From NCBI GenBank assembly GCA_965230755.1, contig CBDDLT010000016.1, forward strand, positions 507,519 to 571,518: a stretch of 64,000 nucleotides of DNA. Reading direction: 5' to 3'. Below the pieces are notes generated by a model. That model worked only from the letters and a program-made list of their open reading frames with translations. It was not told where the DNA came from and ran no database searches. This DNA comes from DATFJT01 sp965230755. GTDB taxonomy: Bacteria; Bacteroidota; Bacteroidia; Chitinophagales; Saprospiraceae. Shown here one piece after another: positions 10,039-18,675 of the stretch. A program made the translations under genes and the position numbers. Numbering within the stretch: the first letter of the stretch is position 1; each line of letters opens with the position of its first letter.

Positions 10039-12330
10039 TTAGTTTTTCTCTCTAGCATCCTGCATCGGATTAGACTGAATATTAGACTGCTTGAATAATT
10101 CAAATCTACCGGGCAATTCTCTATGGGGGAAGTAGTTATTCGATCTGTCTATATCGGCAGTCTCCAGATTAGGATCAAGCTCTATATATAGGTAGGGTTT
10201 GTCCAAAACCAAAACCTTAGTTATTTTTTCTTGATTAAATCTCCATATTTCGGCTGGTAGTACTTTCTTCTCGTAATCTCCATTGGGATAAGTAATGCCT
10301 AAAATAATAGGCATTGGAATTCCACCAATTCTTTCCACAGTGATTTCATAGAAAAACTTTTCTTTTTGCTCTACCATCTTTTTTTCTTCTTCGGAAAGAT
10401 TATTCCAATAGGACTCGTATTTTTTTCTGTCCCGGTCTGTCACTGCATCCTCGTCATAAGTGCTGTAGAAGTCAATTAATGTTGGGTCTTGTTCATCATA
10501 GGTTTTCTCTATTTCGTCCTTTCTAATGTTGGTTATGTATTTATCATTATCAGTAAAGTTGTCCGCAAAAGGTCTCTGATCAGGATTGGTAGAATTAATC
10601 TGAAGAGACTCTACATTGGTCAATGCGAGATCTACATGATCCGTGGTATAGAACCAACTTCGCCAAAACCAATCCAAATCAATTCCACTAGCGTCTTCCA
10701 TGCTACGGAAAAAATCAGCTGGGGTAGGATGCTTGAACATCCATCTTTGAGAATATACTTTAAAGGCATAATCGAACAACTCTCTTCCCATTATCGTTTC
10801 TCTTAAAATATTAAGAGCCGTTGCGGGTTTTCCGTAGGCATTATTTCCAAATTGAAAGATTGACTCACTATTGGTCATAATGGGAGTAATCTTGTTTTTG
10901 TCTCCCTTCATGTACTCTACTATATTAGGCGCGGGTCCTCTTCTTGAAGGGTAATTACGCTCCCATTGTTGTTCAGATAAATATTGCAAAAAGGAATTTA
11001 AACCTTCATCCATCCAGGTCCATTGACGTTCATCCGAGTTTACGATCATCGGAAAATAGTTGTGACCCACCTCATGAATGATGACGGAAATCATACCATA
11101 CTTTGTTCTTTTAGAATAGGTGCCATCTGTCCCAGGTCTACCGAAATTAAAACATATCATAGGATACTCCATACCAATTCTCGCAGCATGTACAGAGTAG
11201 GCCACGGGATAGGGGTAATCGAATGTATAATGAGTGTACCACTTCAATGTATGAGCTACCGCCTTAGTACTGTATTGTTCCCATAGAGGATTTCCTTCCT
11301 TTGGATAAAGTGACATAGCTAGAACAGTGTCATTGGTTTGCTTTACAGCCATGGCATCCCAAATGAATTTTCTAGAAGAGGCAAAGGCAAAGTCTCTAAC
11401 ATTGTCTGCGTGAAACTCCCATGTTTTGTATTTAGTGGACTTGGTTTTTTCCGCTTTTTCAGCATCGTCTTGGGAGATAATGATCACCGGCTGCTCAAAA
11501 GAAGTCTTCGCTTTTTCGTATAGCTTTCTTTGTTTGGAAGTAAGGACGTTGTCCATATTTTGAATGGTGCCAGTAGCACCTACCACATGGTCGTCGGGCA
11601 CAGAGATAGAAACATCATAGTCTCCAAACTCTAGCGTGAACTCACCTCTTCCAAGAAATTGTTTGTTTTGCCAACCGTATACATCATTGTATTTACACAT
11701 TCTAGGATAAAACTGAGCAATGGTATATAAGTAGTTGTCGTCTTCTTCAAAATATTCTAAACCGCTACGTCCACCGATCTTCATTCGATCATTGATATTA
11801 TACCACCATTTGACAAAGAATCGATATTGCTCCCCAGGATTTAGCGGTTTCTTTAGATCGATCCGCATCATGGTTTTAACGATGGTATAATCTAATGGTC
11901 CATTCTCATCTTTGACCTCTTGTATCTTGAATCCTCCGTCAAAGTTATTGAGCATTCTTTCATATTGGCCAAAAGTAATCTTGTCTGGCAAATTAGAGGT
12001 GCTGGCGGACCTTGACTCCGCATCAAAGGATCTTACATTCTGGTCAAGTTGCAGCCAGATATATTCTAATACATCCGGAGAATTATTTTTATAAGTGATC
12101 CATTCGGTTCCGCTGACTTTTTGTTTAGCGTCATCTAGCCTAACATCAATTTCGTAATCAGCTTCTTGTTGCCAATACATATGGCCAGGAGCACCAGCTG
12201 CATTCCGGTATACATTCGGAGTGGGAAGTCTTTCATCCAGCTGTTTAAATAGATTGTAATTTTCATTGGGATTTTGTGCTTCTGCCAATGAAAGAGACAC
12301 TAGAGAAAACAATAATAGAAATAACCGCAT
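10039..12330 (-). CDS. Exported M1 family metallopeptidase
   Basis: A 763-residue zinc aminopeptidase-like protein. The signal peptide MRLFLLLFSLVSLSLAEAQ predicts export. The gluzincin motif HEVGHNYFPMI followed by WMDEGLN (H-E-x-x-H-18-E, near residue 413) supplies the zinc ligands and catalytic Glu. The N-terminal beta domain ends before the catalytic domain, and the C-terminal ~180 residues form a further domain. Members of this Bacteroidota group often lack the GAMEN motif; here the equivalent region reads ARIGMEYPMI. It probably trims peptides in the periplasm. Two parS-like palindromes lie immediately upstream. Confidence 0.88.
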   Translation of the reverse strand: MRLFLLLFSLVSLSLAEAQNPNENYNLFKQLDERLPTPNVYRNAAGAPGHMYWQQEADYEIDVRLDDAKQKVSGTEWITYKNNSPDVLEYIWLQLDQNVRSFDAESRSASTSNLPDKITFGQYERMLNNFDGGFKIQEVKDENGPLDYTIVKTMMRIDLKKPLNPGEQYRFFVKWWYNINDRMKIGGRSGLEYFEEDDNYLYTIAQFYPRMCKYNDVYGWQNKQFLGRGEFTLEFGDYDVSISVPDDHVVGATGTIQNMDNVLTSKQRKLYEKAKTSFEQPVIIISQDDAEKAEKTKSTKYKTWEFHADNVRDFAFASSRKFIWDAMAVKQTNDTVLAMSLYPKEGNPLWEQYSTKAVAHTLKWYTHYTFDYPYPVAYSVHAARIGMEYPMICFNFGRPGTDGTYSKRTKYGMISVIIHEVGHNYFPMIVNSDERQWTWMDEGLNSFLQYLSEQQWERNYPSRRGPAPNIVEYMKGDKNKITPIMTNSESIFQFGNNAYGKPATALNILRETIMGRELFDYAFKVYSQRWMFKHPTPADFFRSMEDASGIDLDWFWRSWFYTTDHVDLALTNVESLQINSTNPDQRPFADNFTDNDKYITNIRKDEIEKTYDEQDPTLIDFYSTYDEDAVTDRDRKKYESYWNNLSEEEKKMVEQKEKFFYEITVERIGGIPMPIILGITYPNGDYEKKVLPAEIWRFNQEKITKVLVLDKPYLYIELDPNLETADIDRSNNYFPHRELPGRFELFKQSNIQSNPMQDAREKN

Positions 12331-12347
12331 AATCTTTTTGTTTTATA

Positions 12348-12363
12348 TGTTCCACGTGGAACA
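12348..12363. promoter_or_regulatory. parS-like centromere site 1
   Basis: TGTTCCACGTGGAACA is a perfect 16-bp palindrome matching the ParB-binding parS consensus TGTTnCACGTGnAACA at all fixed positions. It lies in the 59-bp gap upstream of the M1 peptidase gene. Confidence 0.75.
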
Positions 12364-12373
12364 TGTCCGTTGT

Positions 12374-12389
12374 CGTTCCACGTGGAACA
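12374..12389. promoter_or_regulatory. parS-like centromere site 2
   Basis: CGTTCCACGTGGAACA repeats site 1 with one mismatch in the first base. It lies 26 bp from site 1 and touches the stop codon of the neighbouring gene. Paired sites of this kind are expected of a chromosome partition locus. Confidence 0.7.
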
Positions 12390-13181
12390 TTAAAGTTTTG
12401 TAATTCCGCCAGAAGAAATTGTCCTTGTTTCGGCTTGCCATGATGGGGGAGCTGTATCCATGAATTCTTGTAACGAATTCGTGTCGCTAAAAACAATCAG
12501 GTCAAAGTCTTCCTTTAAGGGCAATAATCCGAGAACGTTTTTCGAATGATGCAACGACTCGATGGCTTTAAAACGAGACAGGGGAATCAATCCTTTAGTA
12601 ATGACGTCCATTTTATTGAGCATTAAGCCGTGATGAAGACAGGCCTGTTTGAAAACAAGATCTTCCTTTTCCAGTCCCAAGTTAAAGCTTTTTACTCTAC
12701 TCATGGAAAGCATTGGAGAGAAAGGAATACGCAAGTCTCCCATAATAGACCAATCTTGACTTAGAACCGACAAACCACCAAGAAAGGACGATCTCGCAAG
12801 CTCGGATTTTTGCCATAATTTTAGGTCCTCGAGTAAAGAGTAGTGTCTTTCGAGTGGAATACTTTTGTAGCGCAAGGACGCAAAAGCCAAGTAGAGCAAC
12901 CATGTTAAATAGCTTTCATCGAATTCTAGAACGCGCCCACTTGTTCTTATTTGAACAGAAAAAAAGTCCCCGCTGCCAATTAAACCTTTAGTGATGGCCT
13001 GTATTCTGGCTGTTTCAAACGATTGTCTGAGAAGGTCCTTGTCAACAGGACCGGAAAATTCATTTTTTGATGATGAAGTATTTATGATTAGCTCGAAAAA
13101 TTCCTCTTCAAGACAAATAAACCACTGACCATTGCCATAAGACAAATTCAAAGGTCTTGGAATTTTTAGCTTACATCCCAT
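12390..13181 (-). CDS. Uncharacterised protein, possibly degenerate GHMP-kinase fold
   Basis: A 263-residue protein that I do not firmly recognise. The N-terminal strand (KIPRPLNLSYGNGQWFICLEE) and the segment LARSSFLGGLSVL around residues 128-142 recall the phosphate-binding region of GHMP-superfamily members such as diphosphomevalonate decarboxylase (SACRSLYGG). This is a weak resemblance, not a proven assignment. It begins inside the last codons of lysC (11-nt overlap), so the two are translationally coupled. A role connected with aspartate-family amino acids is possible by context only. Confidence 0.5.
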   Translation of the reverse strand: MGCKLKIPRPLNLSYGNGQWFICLEEEFFELIINTSSSKNEFSGPVDKDLLRQSFETARIQAITKGLIGSGDFFSVQIRTSGRVLEFDESYLTWLLYLAFASLRYKSIPLERHYSLLEDLKLWQKSELARSSFLGGLSVLSQDWSIMGDLRIPFSPMLSMSRVKSFNLGLEKEDLVFKQACLHHGLMLNKMDVITKGLIPLSRFKAIESLHHSKNVLGLLPLKEDFDLIVFSDTNSLQEFMDTAPPSWQAETRTISSGGITKL

Positions 13182-14598
13182 CTTCAGTGTTATTTGAAAA
13201 AAATTCTTGGTGTAGACACTGTACTGCTAGGGACTCGTCTTTCTCGTTGACCAAAAATGATATTGTTCTTTCACTACTTCCCTGCGCAGTTGCTTCTATG
13301 TTGATCCCGTTCTTGCCCAAAGCACTAAAAGCCCTTCCGGTAATTCCCGGTTTTAGTAGTATTTTCTCTCCCACAATAGCGACAGCGCACATGCAGTCCT
13401 CAACCAATAACTTGATCGAAGCAGAGGATGGGAGCTCTCGTTCAAAGGCTTGATCTACCAAATCCTTTACCCTGGAGGCGACATAGTCTTTTACGGCAAA
13501 ACTTATACTGCTTTCACTACTCCCTTGAGTGATCAAGTATAAGTTCAGATTTTCCTGAGCAATGGCTGAAAAGAGAATAGCAGCCAAAGCGTGGGTGGGC
13601 AAATCTAGTCCTCCTTCCAGTGTACAGATACATAGGCCGGGGATGCTAGTGATGCCGGAAATATCATTATTTAGGCCATTTTCAGAAGGCGCAGAAATCT
13701 TTGTTCCGGGATATTGCGGGTTCAAGGAGTTTTTAACATATATCGGAATGCTCTTTTCTTGAGCAGGGGAAATGGTAAGTGGAAAAATCACTTTTGCACC
13801 AAAATGGGAAAGCTCACGAGCTTCCATATAACTTAAATTGGACAAACTCATGGCTGCAGGGACCAGTTTTGGATTGGCACTCATCACACCATCGACATCA
13901 GTCCATATTTCTATTCGTTCCGCTGAAAGAGCTCCTCCTATTAAACTAGCTGTATAATCGGATCCACTACGGCCTAAAGTCGTAGTAATTTCATCCACCG
14001 TTGAAGAGATATAACCAGTTACAATTTGTGCATTTCGAGATGACTTAAAGTGTTTTCGTATTAGAGCGTAACTTTGATCGATGAGCACTCGCGCACCACC
14101 GAAGCTGTTGTCGGTTTTAATAATCTTTCTGGCATCCACATATTCTGACTCGAATCCTTTTTCATTGAGAACGTAAGACAAAATGTAGTTCGAACTTCTC
14201 TCTCCAAAGCTTAGTATAAGGTCCTTAAACCGGTCAGATAGTTCACGCGATAAATATACGCTATGCATAAGCTCTCCAAGCACCTCAAAATTGTCCTCAA
14301 TATGACGATAACAGTCTGAATAAGAGGCGTTTGGAAGAAAATGAGCCATGATTTCAAGATGGTCTCTCCTGATCGATTCTAAGCTTGCCTTATAGTCCAG
14401 GTTTCCTTTTTCAGCTCTCTGAGCAGCGTGAAGCAAAAGATCGGTCGTATCACCGAAGGCACTAAATACGATACAAATTTGGTTGGGATCGTGGCTTTGA
14501 CCCAGAATTATCCGGCCAACCCTTTCTATGGCTTCAACATTGGCGACGGAACTTCCTCCAAATTTCATGACTAGCATTCTCTGCGGTGTTTTCGACAA
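13171..14598 (-). CDS. lysC: Aspartate kinase (monofunctional)
   Basis: Catalyses ATP-dependent phosphorylation of aspartate, the first step to lysine, threonine and methionine. The 475-residue protein has the N-terminal KFGGSSV motif (about residues 12-18), the GRSGSDYTASLIGG nucleotide/aspartate-binding motif, the TDVDGVMSANPK motif and two C-terminal ACT domains. The second ACT has PGITGRAFSALGKNGINIEATAQGSSE, the usual effector-binding loop, so feedback inhibition is likely. The start could also be the internal ATG of MLVMKFGG. It is intact, unlike the second aspartokinase at 57 kb. The downstream GHMP-like gene overlaps it. Confidence 0.93.
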   Translation of the reverse strand: MSKTPQRMLVMKFGGSSVANVEAIERVGRIILGQSHDPNQICIVFSAFGDTTDLLLHAAQRAEKGNLDYKASLESIRRDHLEIMAHFLPNASYSDCYRHIEDNFEVLGELMHSVYLSRELSDRFKDLILSFGERSSNYILSYVLNEKGFESEYVDARKIIKTDNSFGGARVLIDQSYALIRKHFKSSRNAQIVTGYISSTVDEITTTLGRSGSDYTASLIGGALSAERIEIWTDVDGVMSANPKLVPAAMSLSNLSYMEARELSHFGAKVIFPLTISPAQEKSIPIYVKNSLNPQYPGTKISAPSENGLNNDISGITSIPGLCICTLEGGLDLPTHALAAILFSAIAQENLNLYLITQGSSESSISFAVKDYVASRVKDLVDQAFERELPSSASIKLLVEDCMCAVAIVGEKILLKPGITGRAFSALGKNGINIEATAQGSSERTISFLVNEKDESLAVQCLHQEFFSNNTEDGM

Positions 14599-14811
14599 AG
14601 ATAGATACTTGGACGTAATTTTGAAATGAATGAGCTGATTTGCTGCATAGGGTATTGATAAACAGCGGCTTGTATTTATTGAATAAGGAATGGACCTTGA
14701 CAGGAGTCGCTCCTCTGGAGCTTAGGGTTTTGGGAAATTGGTCTTTCCCGCTACAGTGTAAAGAGACTAGAAAAATGATGGAAGAAGAGACCAAAGAAAT
14801 GGAGCACTCAT

Positions 14812-15195
14812 TTAAAGCACATATTTATCGAAGATATCAGCTAAAACACGTTCCGGGTCATGGCACATCCCGGGATGTGGTTGAGAGCTTTGAATAATTG
14901 TGCTTCGCGATGCTACAAGCCAGCGAAACCGTGAAGAGATGTCCATGCCACCAATTGTACCTCCCTCTTGTCCGCCCAGACATACGGCTTTCCAAGCTTG
15001 GAGATATTGCTCTACCATGTCCAGGTCCAATTCGTCAGAAAAACATTTTATTCTTTCTTCTTCTATTTTATACTTGATCTCCAAAAAGTTTTTCTCTTTC
15101 GAGAGCAGTATTACCCCAATATTGATAAACTCTTCTCGTTCGACCTTAGGAACCAAACGAATGATGGCAAACTCGTATATCACTTTATCTTCCAT
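14812..15195 (-). CDS. DUF3037 family protein
   Basis: The start at 15195 (MEDKVIYEFAIIRLVPKVER) is chosen because family members begin at this point; the frame extends a further 9 codons upstream. The ~127-residue protein carries the DUF3037 pattern: an N-terminal YEFAIIRLVP strand, EEFINIGVIL, and a C-terminal SRFRWLVASRSTIIQ...HPGMCHDP block. DUF3037 proteins are regularly encoded next to HipA-like kinases, as here (11-nt overlap), but their biochemical role is not established. Confidence 0.8.
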   Translation of the reverse strand: MEDKVIYEFAIIRLVPKVEREEFINIGVILLSKEKNFLEIKYKIEEERIKCFSDELDLDMVEQYLQAWKAVCLGGQEGGTIGGMDISSRFRWLVASRSTIIQSSQPHPGMCHDPERVLADIFDKYVL

Positions 15196-15964
15196 TCGAC
15201 ACATCTTTGACCAAGGAATCAAGCAGGTCTAATCGCTCACATAAAAACTCAGCATAGGCCATTTTCATTTGATCCGGAGAGAAAGACCCGGGCTCTCCTT
15301 CTAGCCAATCATTGGGTATCAAAGATACTATTTCTTCAACCTTGTCTTTATTCAATAGTTGTCTAATCTCATTGGTGGCGTCGGTGATATTATCTGCTCT
15401 TTCCAGTAATACATGGTCCCTAATATTGGGTAGAGGTTTTGTTAAAGAGGATTTCCAGTTTTCCCACTTATGATGAAAATAGAAGCTAGCTCCATGATCA
15501 ATCAACCAAAGTTCATTGTTCCAATTCAGCAGATTGGTGTTTTTAGCGGTTCTATCTATATTCATGATCAGGCTATCCAATAAAACTACTTTTGAAGCGG
15601 TTGTCGAATCGACATTGGAGACCAGAGGATCGTATGTTATTGCTCCTGACAAAAAATGAAGCCCTAGATTTAGCCCCACACTAAACTTTAATAAATCCTG
15701 AATTTCCTCGTCAGGCTCGGTTCTACTGAAGGAATTATCTAGGTGCAGAAACACCAATTCTGGAACTTTTAACCCAATAGCTTGGGCCAAAAGCCCACCA
15801 ATTAATTCAGCAATTAAAGCTTTTTTTCCTTGTCCCGCCCCCCTAAACTTAAGGACATAAAGGAAGTCATCGTCCGCCTGAACAATGGCGGGAAGCGACC
15901 CTCCTTCTCTCAAGGGTTTTATATAACGAGTAACCTCGGCATGTCTAATTTCAATTCTATTCAT
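15185..15964 (-). CDS. HipA-like kinase
   Basis: The start is placed at 15964 (MNRIEIRHAEVTRYIKP); seven further codons are open upstream. The protein (~259 residues) has the compact HipA-like kinase fold: an N-terminal ATP-binding lobe (YVLKFRGAGQGKKALIAELIGG), a catalytic loop reading LDSLIMNIDRTAKNTNLL, and a metal-binding LIDHGASF. HipA itself phosphorylates GltX; the targets of these shorter HipA-like proteins are unknown. No HipB-type HTH antitoxin is encoded nearby, so this is not a canonical HipBA module. It is coupled to DUF3037, and its 5' end faces dnaB across a 433-bp gap. Confidence 0.8.
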   Translation of the reverse strand: MNRIEIRHAEVTRYIKPLREGGSLPAIVQADDDFLYVLKFRGAGQGKKALIAELIGGLLAQAIGLKVPELVFLHLDNSFSRTEPDEEIQDLLKFSVGLNLGLHFLSGAITYDPLVSNVDSTTASKVVLLDSLIMNIDRTAKNTNLLNWNNELWLIDHGASFYFHHKWENWKSSLTKPLPNIRDHVLLERADNITDATNEIRQLLNKDKVEEIVSLIPNDWLEGEPGSFSPDQMKMAYAEFLCERLDLLDSLVKDVSNGR

Positions 15965-16397
15965 GGTATTCAACATTAGAAGCAAGCTTGTTCAAATATT
16001 CGGATAAAAATAACACAAGATCTTGCCATCGAGTTCAGAATCAAAGATATGTAGGAATCTAACTAAGAGATTAATAGTTCGAAATCGACGTTCAGGTAAA
16101 ATCCAATTCACATAATAAAGTGAATTATCAACAAAACCAACATTGTTCTAATCAACATGTAAATTTATGGCGACAAGAATTTAATGTTCTGAATTTCAGC
16201 ATTTTGTGTTTTGGCAAGTATATAAGCTAAGACAAATACTAAGTAGTTTTATTCGGTTTTAAACATGTTTATCCACATAAAAATGCCGCTTTTCCACGAG
16301 AAGAACTGAATGAGCCAACAGTATGTTGATTAGATAGAAATAGTTCTTCGCTGTAAAGAAGTATTATCGTGTATTTTTGTTGAAGAGATCGGACAAT
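15965..16397. other. AT-rich divergent intergenic region upstream of dnaB
   Basis: 433 bp without a gene between the HipA-like kinase (leftward) and dnaB (rightward). It contains a perfect DnaA box TTATCCACA (16269-16277) and relaxed matches TTATCAACA (16125-16133), TAATCAACA (16149-16157; again in inverse orientation at 16324-16332) and TTTTCCACG (16290-16298). This could be an origin-like or DnaA-regulated promoter region, but one perfect 9-mer is close to chance expectation. Confidence 0.4.
16372..16379 (+). promoter_or_regulatory. Candidate dnaB promoter -7 element (TATTTTTG)
   Basis: TATTTTTG fits TAnnTTTG and lies 18 nt before the dnaB ATG. A -33 element is weak (TTCTTCG near 16344). 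Confidence 0.4.
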
Positions 16398-17894
16398 ATG
16401 TTAGAGGAAAAATCGACAAGTAAATCAAAACGGAATTTTCCGAACAAGAAATTTTCTGGACAATCCATTTATGGAAAACTACCTCCACAGGCCATAGAGG
16501 TAGAACATGCTGTCTTAGGTGCTATCATGATAGACAAAGATGCCTTTCCAGCTGTAATGGAGATTTTGAGTGAGGAAAGTTTCTATGTGCAATCCCATCA
16601 AAGCATATTCGCGGCAATGATTCAGCTATTTGAGGATTCAAAGCCCATAGATATGTTGACGGTTGCAGAACAGTTGAGGAAAGATGGTGCTCTGGATATG
16701 GTCGGTGGTCCTGTCGCCTTGATAGATTTAACCAATAAGGTCGCATCTTCTGCCAACATAGAATTTCACGCTAGAATTTTAGCACAAAAGCACATACAAC
16801 GAGAGTTAATTACAGTATCAAATTCGATCATTGAGGAGGCCTATGAAGATACAACCGATGTATTTGATTTGCTTGATGAATCCGAACAAAAGTTGTTTTC
16901 AATTACCCAAAACAACCTTGGGCGAAAGACCCAGAGCATGAGTGCTGTTCTTGCAAAAGTGATGAAGAACCTGGAGACTTTGTCTGAAAAGGATGATTCC
17001 ATGACCGGTATTACCAGTGGTTATACGGAAATTGATAAGGTAACTTCGGGGTGGCAACGTTCAGATTTAATCATTTTGGCAGCCAGGCCGGGTATGGGTA
17101 AAACAGCTCTAACGCTTAATATGGCTCGTAATGCAGCGGTAGCAGGAATGCCTGTAGCTATTTTTTCTCTGGAGATGAGTAACGAACAGTTGGTCTCTAG
17201 AATCATTTCTTCCGAGATAGAATTAGAGGGAAAGAAAATCAGAAATGGAGATCTCTCAGAAAGTGAATGGAAGATTCTACACAACAAGATCAATGATCTT
17301 GAAAAGATGCAAATCTATATCGACGACACACCAGGCATCAACTCTTTCGAGCTAAGAGCTAAGTGTCGAAGGTTAAAAAAGCAATATGATATTCAGCTAA
17401 TTATTATAGATTATTTGCAGTTGATGACCGGAGGCGGAAGCAAAACAGGTAATAGAGAACAGGAAATATCCTCTATATCAAGGGCATTAAAATCGCTTGC
17501 CAAGGAACTCAATGTTCCCGTCATTGCCCTATCGCAGCTGAATCGTTCCGTAGAAGTCCGTGGAGGCGACAAGCGTCCGGTGTTATCGGATTTAAGAGAG
17601 TCCGGAGCAATAGAACAGGATGCGGATATTGTGACATTCATCTACAGGCCTGAGTATTATGGCTTGGAGTTTTGGAATGATGAAAACGAAGAACCCTGTG
17701 CAGGACAAGCTGAGTTTATCATAGCCAAACATAGAAATGGTGAGTTGAAAAATATCCGACTGAAATTTATCAAAGAGTATGCGAAGTTCGAAAACCTCGA
17801 GGAGTTCAACATGGATTTTGGTGGCTTTAATGATGAAGGTCAAGGGTTTATCACCAAGTCTTCTAAGATGAACGAACAAGACTTCGACTTCTAG
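16398..17894 (+). CDS. dnaB: Replicative DNA helicase DnaB
   Basis: The hexameric helicase that unwinds DNA ahead of the replication fork and recruits primase. The start at ATG 16398 is preferred over an upstream TTG at 16377. The N-terminal domain (LPPQAIEVEHAVLGAIMIDKDAF) is followed by the RecA-like ATPase with Walker A ARPGMGKTAL (~residue 230), Walker B LIIIDYLQLM and the SRALKSLAKELNVPVIALSQLNR motif. At ~498 residues it is of normal length. No intein is seen. The pseudouridine synthase gene follows after 5 nt, so they are probably cotranscribed. Confidence 0.96.
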   Translation: MLEEKSTSKSKRNFPNKKFSGQSIYGKLPPQAIEVEHAVLGAIMIDKDAFPAVMEILSEESFYVQSHQSIFAAMIQLFEDSKPIDMLTVAEQLRKDGALDMVGGPVALIDLTNKVASSANIEFHARILAQKHIQRELITVSNSIIEEAYEDTTDVFDLLDESEQKLFSITQNNLGRKTQSMSAVLAKVMKNLETLSEKDDSMTGITSGYTEIDKVTSGWQRSDLIILAARPGMGKTALTLNMARNAAVAGMPVAIFSLEMSNEQLVSRIISSEIELEGKKIRNGDLSESEWKILHNKINDLEKMQIYIDDTPGINSFELRAKCRRLKKQYDIQLIIIDYLQLMTGGGSKTGNREQEISSISRALKSLAKELNVPVIALSQLNRSVEVRGGDKRPVLSDLRESGAIEQDADIVTFIYRPEYYGLEFWNDENEEPCAGQAEFIIAKHRNGELKNIRLKFIKEYAKFENLEEFNMDFGGFNDEGQGFITKSSKMNEQDFDF

Positions 17895-17899
17895 ACAAC

Positions 17900-18610
17900 A
17901 TGGAAAAAATACGCTTGAACAAGTTTGTTGCGCACAGTGGCCTGTGTTCAAGGCGTGAAGCCGGAATACTGATAAAACAAGGGAAAGTCAAAGTAAATGG
18001 GCTTGTCGAAAAAAACCCTGCGCAATCTGTTTCCGAAGAAGATATTGTTGAGTACAAGGAGCAACGCCTAAAAATCGAAAAGAGAAAAGTTTATTTGCTG
18101 CTCAACAAACCGAAAGGTATTAACACTTCTCAAAACAAGGATTCCCAAGAGAAGACGATTTTCGATCTTTTAGAAGATGAATATAAAGATGAAGTGTCCC
18201 CGGGAGATTCGTTGGACGAGAGGTCATTGGGACTTCTAATCCTGAGTAACGATGAAGACTTGATCAAAAAACTTTCTGACCCCAAACGAGAAATCAAGAA
18301 GGTATATCACGTCGTATTAAAAGAAGAGCTAAAAGAAAATGACCTGAACAGCATTCAAGAAGGTTTAGATATAGAAGGCGAGCATGTCGAAATAGATTCC
18401 ATTTCTTACTTCGAAAACACCAAGAACGAAATAGGTGTGGAGCTGAAATCCGGACGCCCGAATATAATTCAAAAAATTTTTAAACTTTTTGATCATGAGG
18501 TCATCTCTCAGGATAGAGTGTTGTATGGAAGCCTGACCAAGAAAAACATCTCAAGAGGAAGGTATCGGCATTTGACAGAAAGGGAGGTTATCTTTTTGAA
18601 GCACTTTTAG
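17900..18610 (+). CDS. RsuA/RluB-type pseudouridine synthase
   Basis: A 236-residue rRNA-modifying enzyme. The N-terminal S4 RNA-binding domain (RLNKFVAHSGLCSRREAGILIKQGKVKVNG) spans residues ~5-50. The catalytic Asp motif, usually GRLDxxTxGLLLLTNDG, here reads DSLDERSLGLLILSNDE, keeping the Asp but changing the Gly-Arg before it. A KVYHVVL strand follows, as expected. Which uridine is modified cannot be told. It directly follows dnaB and ends in a strong hairpin. Confidence 0.82.
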   Translation: MEKIRLNKFVAHSGLCSRREAGILIKQGKVKVNGLVEKNPAQSVSEEDIVEYKEQRLKIEKRKVYLLLNKPKGINTSQNKDSQEKTIFDLLEDEYKDEVSPGDSLDERSLGLLILSNDEDLIKKLSDPKREIKKVYHVVLKEELKENDLNSIQEGLDIEGEHVEIDSISYFENTKNEIGVELKSGRPNIIQKIFKLFDHEVISQDRVLYGSLTKKNISRGRYRHLTEREVIFLKHF

Positions 18611-18627
18611 GCTTCACTCAGCCTAAA
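18606..18627. terminator. Bidirectional terminator hairpin
   Basis: TTTAGGCT and AGCCTAAA form a perfect 8-bp stem around the loop TCACTC, overlapping the stop codon of the pseudouridine synthase. It sits between two convergent genes. Confidence 0.6.
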
Positions 18628-18636
18628 GTAATTTGC

Positions 18637-18672
18637 CTTGGTAGGGCTGAGCGAAGCCGAAGCCCGACCAAG
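18637..18672. repeat. Hairpin repeat element R1 (core GAGCGAAGCCGA)
   Basis: The core at 18649-18660 is flanked by self-complementary arms (CTTGGT, GGGCT / AGCCC, ACCAAG). The same 12-nt core with different arms occurs at 36971, 37340 (inverted) and 37403. It lies between convergent genes. Confidence 0.75.
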
Positions 18673-18675
18673 AGA

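Noticed and set aside
14599..14811. Open frames in the gap between lysC and DUF3037
   Set aside because: Frames on both strands overlap flanking genes and show no family pattern.
15185..15964. Canonical HipBA toxin-antitoxin call
   Set aside because: There is no HipB-type HTH gene; the partner is DUF3037.
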